From NCBI RefSeq assembly GCF_042788235.1, contig NZ_JBHZOL010000055.1:23391-87390 (forward strand): a stretch of DNA of 64,000 nucleotides, written 5' to 3'. Position 1 is the stretch's first letter. Every line of letters begins with the position of its first letter. Below the pieces are notes generated by a model. It was not told the DNA's origin, searched no databases, and worked only from the letters and a program-made list of their open reading frames with translations. The position numbers and the translations under genes were made by a program. The DNA comes from Sphaerothrix epifaneia (lineage in GTDB: Bacteria; Cyanobacteriota; Cyanobacteriia; Phormidesmidales; Phormidesmidaceae). Below are positions 60,649 through 64,000 of the stretch, piece by piece.

Positions 60649-61839
60649 ATGCTCAGCCGGATAAAAGCGATCGCCGCCAAAATTTCTCCTCGCCTGCTTG
60701 AAATTTACCGTCACCTCCACAGCCATCCCGAACTGAGCGGTCAAGAATATCAAACGGCAGCCTATGTCGCTGGGGTCGTTTCTTCCTGTGGGCTACATGT
60801 ACAAGAACTGGTGGGCAAAACGGGCGTTGTGGCCGAATTAGCGGGTCTAGACCCCAACTTGGCCCGATTAGCCATTCGTACCGACATGGACGCGCTGCCA
60901 ATTCCTGAACAGACTGCCCTGCCCTATGCTTCGCATCAGCTTGGCATTATGCACGCTTGCGGCCATGACGTCCATACCACCGTGGGACTGGGCACAGCCA
61001 TGCTACTAGCCGAACTGGGGGAACCGTTGCCGGGAACGACTCGCTTTATTTTTCAACCCGCAGAAGAAACTGCTCAAGGAGCGCGGTGGATGATGGAAGA
61101 TGGGGTGATGGAAGCTGTAAGTGCGGTATTGGGAATTCATGTGTTTCCTACCATTTTGGCTGGCCATGTTGGTATCCGCTATGGGGCGCTGACAGCCGCC
61201 GCCGATGATCTAGAAATTGTGATTATTGGTGAGTCTGGACATGGGGCACGTCCGCACGAAGCCATTGATGCCATTTGGATTGCAGCTCAGGTCATTACGA
61301 CGCTGCAACAAGCCATTAGCCGTACCCACAATCCCCTGCGCCCGGTGGTGCTGACGATTGGACAAATTGCAGGTGGGCGAGCTCCTAACGTAATTGCCAA
61401 TCAGGTCAAGCTGTTGGGAACGGTGCGATCGCTCCACCCAGAAACCAGCGAAGAACTACCCAACTGGATTGAGCAAATCGTCGCAGCAGTTTGCCAGCCC
61501 TACGGAGCCAAGTACGAACTTAACTATCAGCGGCGCGTTCCCTCGGTGCAAAACGACTCGGCACTCACCCAAATTGTAGAAGCAGCCGCCCAAGAAGCTT
61601 GGGGCAGCGATCGCGTACAGCTTTTGCTAGAACCCTCTTTAGGCGCTGAAGATTTTTCTCTCTATCTTGATCAGGCACCGGGCACCATGTTTCGGCTGGG
61701 GGTTGGCTTTGCCGATAAGCCTAACTATCCCCTCCATCACCCTCAATTCGAAGTTGACGAATCTGCCATTGTCACGGGGGTCGTTACTATGGCGTACTCA
61801 GCGTATCAATACTGGCAGCAGCAAAGAGCCATATCTTAA
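60649..61839 (+). CDS. M20 family amidohydrolase
   Basis: A 396-residue metal-dependent amidohydrolase of the N-acyl-L-amino acid / hippurate group. The metal site appears in H-S-H-P-E-L-S, RTDMDALPIPEQT, MHACGHDVHT and F-Q-P-A-E-E-T-A-Q-G, with the conserved Cys-His and Glu pair. A dimerisation domain interrupts the fold near residues 185-300. Length and motifs are standard. Its stop overlaps by 4 bp the stop of the convergent alpha/beta hydrolase gene. Confidence 0.92.
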   Translation: MLSRIKAIAAKISPRLLEIYRHLHSHPELSGQEYQTAAYVAGVVSSCGLHVQELVGKTGVVAELAGLDPNLARLAIRTDMDALPIPEQTALPYASHQLGIMHACGHDVHTTVGLGTAMLLAELGEPLPGTTRFIFQPAEETAQGARWMMEDGVMEAVSAVLGIHVFPTILAGHVGIRYGALTAAADDLEIVIIGESGHGARPHEAIDAIWIAAQVITTLQQAISRTHNPLRPVVLTIGQIAGGRAPNVIANQVKLLGTVRSLHPETSEELPNWIEQIVAAVCQPYGAKYELNYQRRVPSVQNDSALTQIVEAAAQEAWGSDRVQLLLEPSLGAEDFSLYLDQAPGTMFRLGVGFADKPNYPLHHPQFEVDESAIVTGVVTMAYSAYQYWQQQRAIS

Positions 61840-62729
61840 GCAGCTTTAGCCGCCAGCCAGCGACAAATCGCCTGATTAACCTGTTCTGGGCACTCGTCGT
61901 ATAAACAATGGCCTAGCTGTGGCAGTTCTTGAAGCTGCACCCGCGTATTTAGCTCAGCAACCTGTCGGCCCCAGCTAATTGGAATCACCCGGTCTGCCTG
62001 CCCCCACAGCAAAAGCGTAGGCACTTCAACCTGGGGCAGTAGCGTTTGGGTTGCAGGGCTAAAGCGCTGATCAGTGCGAGATTTGACCAAATACATCAGC
62101 GTTCTAGCCGCCCCTCGTTCAGCGGTAGGCTGTCTAAAAGACGCCACCAAATCAGCATCAACCCGTTCTGGTTTGGTGTAGATAGAACGCAAAGCCGCCT
62201 GGATAAACCAGTTACGACGGGCTACGCGAAACAACAAGCGAATTAAAATCGGCGTTGAAAACCACGCTTCTACTTTGTGGGCTAACTGCCCACTCCAGCC
62301 CGTTAGCAGCTCTTGACGAGCCGCTGGCAGTGTCAACATAATCAGGCGATCGACCATTTCTGGATGGGTGGTAGTGGCCGCTAACGCCACCAAAGCCCCC
62401 AAAGAATGCCCCAACAAAATAATCGGCCGACCCAGCCAAGTCTGCCAAAAATCGATAACCTGTTCAACCCAAATATCGGTGCCAAAGCGAGTAGCAGCTT
62501 TTTCGGAAGCGCCAAAGCCTAGTAAGTCTAGCGCGTAGACAGGATGGTGCTGGCTTAGGGGCAAAAGGTTATCGCGCCATTGTTGCAGGCTAGCTCCAAA
62601 GCCATGTAAGAGCAAGATAGGAGTTGCTGCCGCAGCGTTCGAATTGGCAGGACGCAGATAAGTGTAGCGAATGCGCCAGCCCCGCCAAAACCAAACTCGC
62701 TGTTTTCCTAATACACTTGTCAGCGCCAC
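61836..62729 (-). CDS. Alpha/beta-fold hydrolase
   Basis: A 297-residue hydrolase. Oxyanion residues occur in PILLLHGFGAS, the nucleophile Ser in ILLGHSLGALVAL, the acid in LLLWGQADRVIP and the catalytic His in LPQLGHCLYDECPE. Order and spacing match epoxide-hydrolase/lipase-like enzymes common in cyanobacteria. No signal peptide. Substrate unknown. Convergent overlap with the M20 gene. Confidence 0.9.
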   Translation of the reverse strand: MALTSVLGKQRVWFWRGWRIRYTYLRPANSNAAAATPILLLHGFGASLQQWRDNLLPLSQHHPVYALDLLGFGASEKAATRFGTDIWVEQVIDFWQTWLGRPIILLGHSLGALVALAATTTHPEMVDRLIMLTLPAARQELLTGWSGQLAHKVEAWFSTPILIRLLFRVARRNWFIQAALRSIYTKPERVDADLVASFRQPTAERGAARTLMYLVKSRTDQRFSPATQTLLPQVEVPTLLLWGQADRVIPISWGRQVAELNTRVQLQELPQLGHCLYDECPEQVNQAICRWLAAKAA

Positions 62730-62860
62730 TTCACCGCTCCCTAAAGCTCTTTTTATCTATGATGACAAGCTTCTGGCTTAAACCCACCCCTAAAGCAGAA
62801 GCAGCTTCAGCGACGGGGCTGCTAATATTCGGTTCAAAATAGCCTGCGTTAAGCTACTGC

Positions 62861-62963
62861 TATAGCGTTAGCCACAGGGCTTAAGATACTCAAATTGCTG
62901 AAAGCCTTTTCCAAACACTCTTTTATTTTGGCCTCGGCCTTTTGCTTTCTGCCTTTAGCTGTA
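62861..62963 (-). repeat. Dispersed intergenic repeat, copy 9
   Basis: Full-length reverse copy: TATAGCGTTAGCCACAG ... CTGCCTTTAGCTGTA, located just upstream of the methyltransferase-lipoprotein gene. Confidence 0.6.
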
Positions 62964-62982
62964 GTTACCCGGTTATAAAAAG

Positions 62983-63720
62983 ATGCCTCACCTGTGGATA
63001 CGCGCTGCGATCGCTTTTTGGTTGGCGCTTTTACCGCTGCTATCGAGCTGTGCGCCAGCAACAAATAGCTCCGCTGCTGACAGCACTTACCAGCTAACCG
63101 CCGCCAGTGCAGATGGCATTGGCAAAGTGTATCTAGGTCGCGAGATTGCCCAGGTGATGGGTCATCAGGGAGCCGCTTGGCTGGAGCGATCGAGCCGCAA
63201 GTTTGAGGAAAGCCCTGACCTTGCGGTTGACTTGCTCGACTTAAAGCCAACAGACATCGTGGCTGACATTGGGGCTGGAACAGGCTATATCAGCTTTCGC
63301 ATTGCGCCTGAGGTACCTGAGGGCAAGGTGCTGGCCGTTGATCTTCAGCCAGAAATGTTAGATATGCTGGCAACGCGCCAAAGCGAACAGGGGGTAGCCA
63401 ATGTTGAACCGATTCAGGGAGCGGTTGACGATCCTCATCTGCCGCCTGCTAGCCTCGATCTGGCCATTATGGTGGATGCCTATCATGAGTTTGCCTATCC
63501 CCAAGAAATGATGCACGGCATTGTCAAGGCGTTAAAGCCCGGTGGTCGGGTGGTTTTGGCTGAATATCGGGCGGAAAATCCGTTCATTTTAATCAAGCGG
63601 CTGCACAAGATGAGCCAGAAGCAGGTGAAAAAAGAAATGGCGGCAGTGGGTCTGGTGTGGCAAAAAACGGATGACTCGCTACCGCAACAGCATTTGATGT
63701 TTTTCCAGAAGCCTGTTTAG
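62983..63720 (+). CDS. Class I SAM-dependent methyltransferase with lipoprotein signal
   Basis: A 245-residue protein. Residues 1-24 form a lipoprotein signal ending in LLPLLSSC, so Cys ~23 should be lipidated. The rest is a SAM methyltransferase: motif I VADIGAGTGYISF, acidic motif II VLAVDLQPEM, motif IV-like D-L-A-I-M-V-D-A-Y-H-E-F, and L-K-P-G-G-R-V-V-L-A-E-Y. All SAM-site residues look intact. SAM is normally cytoplasmic, so a secreted methyltransferase is unexpected. Either the start is wrong or the protein is tethered. A start downstream of the Cys is not obvious. Confidence 0.8.
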   Translation: MPHLWIRAAIAFWLALLPLLSSCAPATNSSAADSTYQLTAASADGIGKVYLGREIAQVMGHQGAAWLERSSRKFEESPDLAVDLLDLKPTDIVADIGAGTGYISFRIAPEVPEGKVLAVDLQPEMLDMLATRQSEQGVANVEPIQGAVDDPHLPPASLDLAIMVDAYHEFAYPQEMMHGIVKALKPGGRVVLAEYRAENPFILIKRLHKMSQKQVKKEMAAVGLVWQKTDDSLPQQHLMFFQKPV

Positions 63721-63765
63721 GGGCGCTGGTGTCGATGAAGGCTGAAGAAAAGATTTTGGGCGGCT

Positions 63766-63798
63766 GAGGGCTAGTCAGCTTGGGGCTGGCTAACCCTC
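63766..63798. terminator. Possible bidirectional hairpin
   Basis: A 14-bp stem with two G-U-type mismatches (GAGGG-CTAGTCAGC / GCTGGCTAACCCTC) sits between two convergent genes. No T-run follows on either strand, so factor-independent termination is doubtful. Confidence 0.35.
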
Positions 63799-63805
63799 AA
63801 GGGGG

Positions 63806-64000
63806 CTATGCCCGGTGGCAGCGCTTGGTGAGAATTACCATGACTTCGTCAGGCTGTTGGGTGGGCAGGGGGCGGCTCCAGTCGTTGGGTTCGGCGTAGT
63901 TTTTTAGGTGCAGACGGTGAATTTCGTGCTGAATGCAGGCCAAGGAGCCAAACATCATCAGCCGTAGATTTTCGCTGCCGCCGCTGCTGGCGGGGGTGCC
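63806..64000 (-). CDS. Conserved short cyanobacterial protein, partial
   Basis: The last 64 codons of a minus-strand gene that runs off the window. The product includes NLRLMMFGSLACIQHEIHRL and N-Y-A-E-P-N-D-W-S-R, a pattern I associate with a small cyanobacterial protein of unknown function. It converges with the methyltransferase-lipoprotein gene. The start is not visible. Confidence 0.65.
   Translation of the reverse strand, partial: GTPASSGGSENLRLMMFGSLACIQHEIHRLHLKNYAEPNDWSRPLPTQQPDEVMVILTKRCHRA

Noticed and set aside
62624..62842. 72-codon plus frame between the alpha/beta hydrolase and methyltransferase genes
   Set aside because: It runs antisense into the hydrolase N-terminus and has no homology I can name.
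1..64000. tRNA, rRNA, tmRNA, RNase P RNA or CRISPR array
   Set aside because: No T-loop/acceptor pattern, no rRNA-like block, and no regularly spaced identical repeats were seen; the repeats present are dispersed and not arrayed.

Overview
The window is a 64 kb piece of a cyanobacterial chromosome. Evidence: the HIP1 octamer GCGATCGC is scattered through genes on both strands. It also carries a cyanobacterial-type SLH/OprB porin, a short cyanobacterial Hfq next to dapF, a DHNA-CoA thioesterase of phylloquinone synthesis, a ComFB-family protein, a DUF502-nusB-ftsY run, a Tat-exported caspase-like protein and ClpC. The gene mix fits a filamentous, Leptolyngbya-like lineage, but that placement is inference. 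No rRNA, tRNA, CRISPR array, transposase or integrase was seen.

Region 1 (1-9585) is the most unusual part: the edge of a phage-tail-like contractile injection system (CIS). On the minus strand are a tail tube gene (cut by the window edge), a tail sheath gene and a short DUF4255 (Pvc16/Afp16-like) gene. Facing away from them is a plus-strand run: histidine kinase, NarL-type regulator, spermidine-synthase-like methyltransferase with a SEC-C tail, a second and longer DUF4255 protein, a 75-aa protein, and an AAA+ ATPase of the kind that accompanies CIS. A two-component system thus sits at the divergent centre of the cluster.

Region 2 (9586-25436) holds housekeeping and signalling genes: a miniature membrane protein, a candidate small RNA, a GDSL hydrolase, ispH, a DUF5872 protein, a diguanylate cyclase, mgtE, DUF502-nusB-ftsY, a YciI protein, an AllA-like protein and a 1200-aa hybrid kinase.

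Region 3 (25437-43147) has pnp, a caspase-like protein, a stand-alone receiver, clpC, dapB, an ABC exporter, an RRM protein, a DHNA-CoA thioesterase overlapping an M23 peptidase, birA, and a YfiH/PgeF protein. The 730-bp gap after dapB contains structured minus-strand signals that no gene explains.

Region 4 (43224-53899) is mainly envelope: an SLH porin followed by two paralogous secreted proteins, one with a ~60-residue Asp-rich insertion; then a three-gene set (permease, TIGR03943 protein, Ig-like/beta-propeller membrane protein) and dapF-surE.

Region 5 (54153-64000) has hfq, an M23 peptidase, a ComFB protein, an L,D-transpeptidase, a 36-aa membrane peptide, recJ, an AI-2E-type permease, an M20 amidohydrolase, an alpha/beta hydrolase, a methyltransferase carrying a lipoprotein signal, and the end of a short conserved gene.

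A family of roughly 80-120 bp intergenic repeats, ending in ATAGCT / AGCTAT, occurs about nine times in both orientations and is the main non-coding feature of the window.
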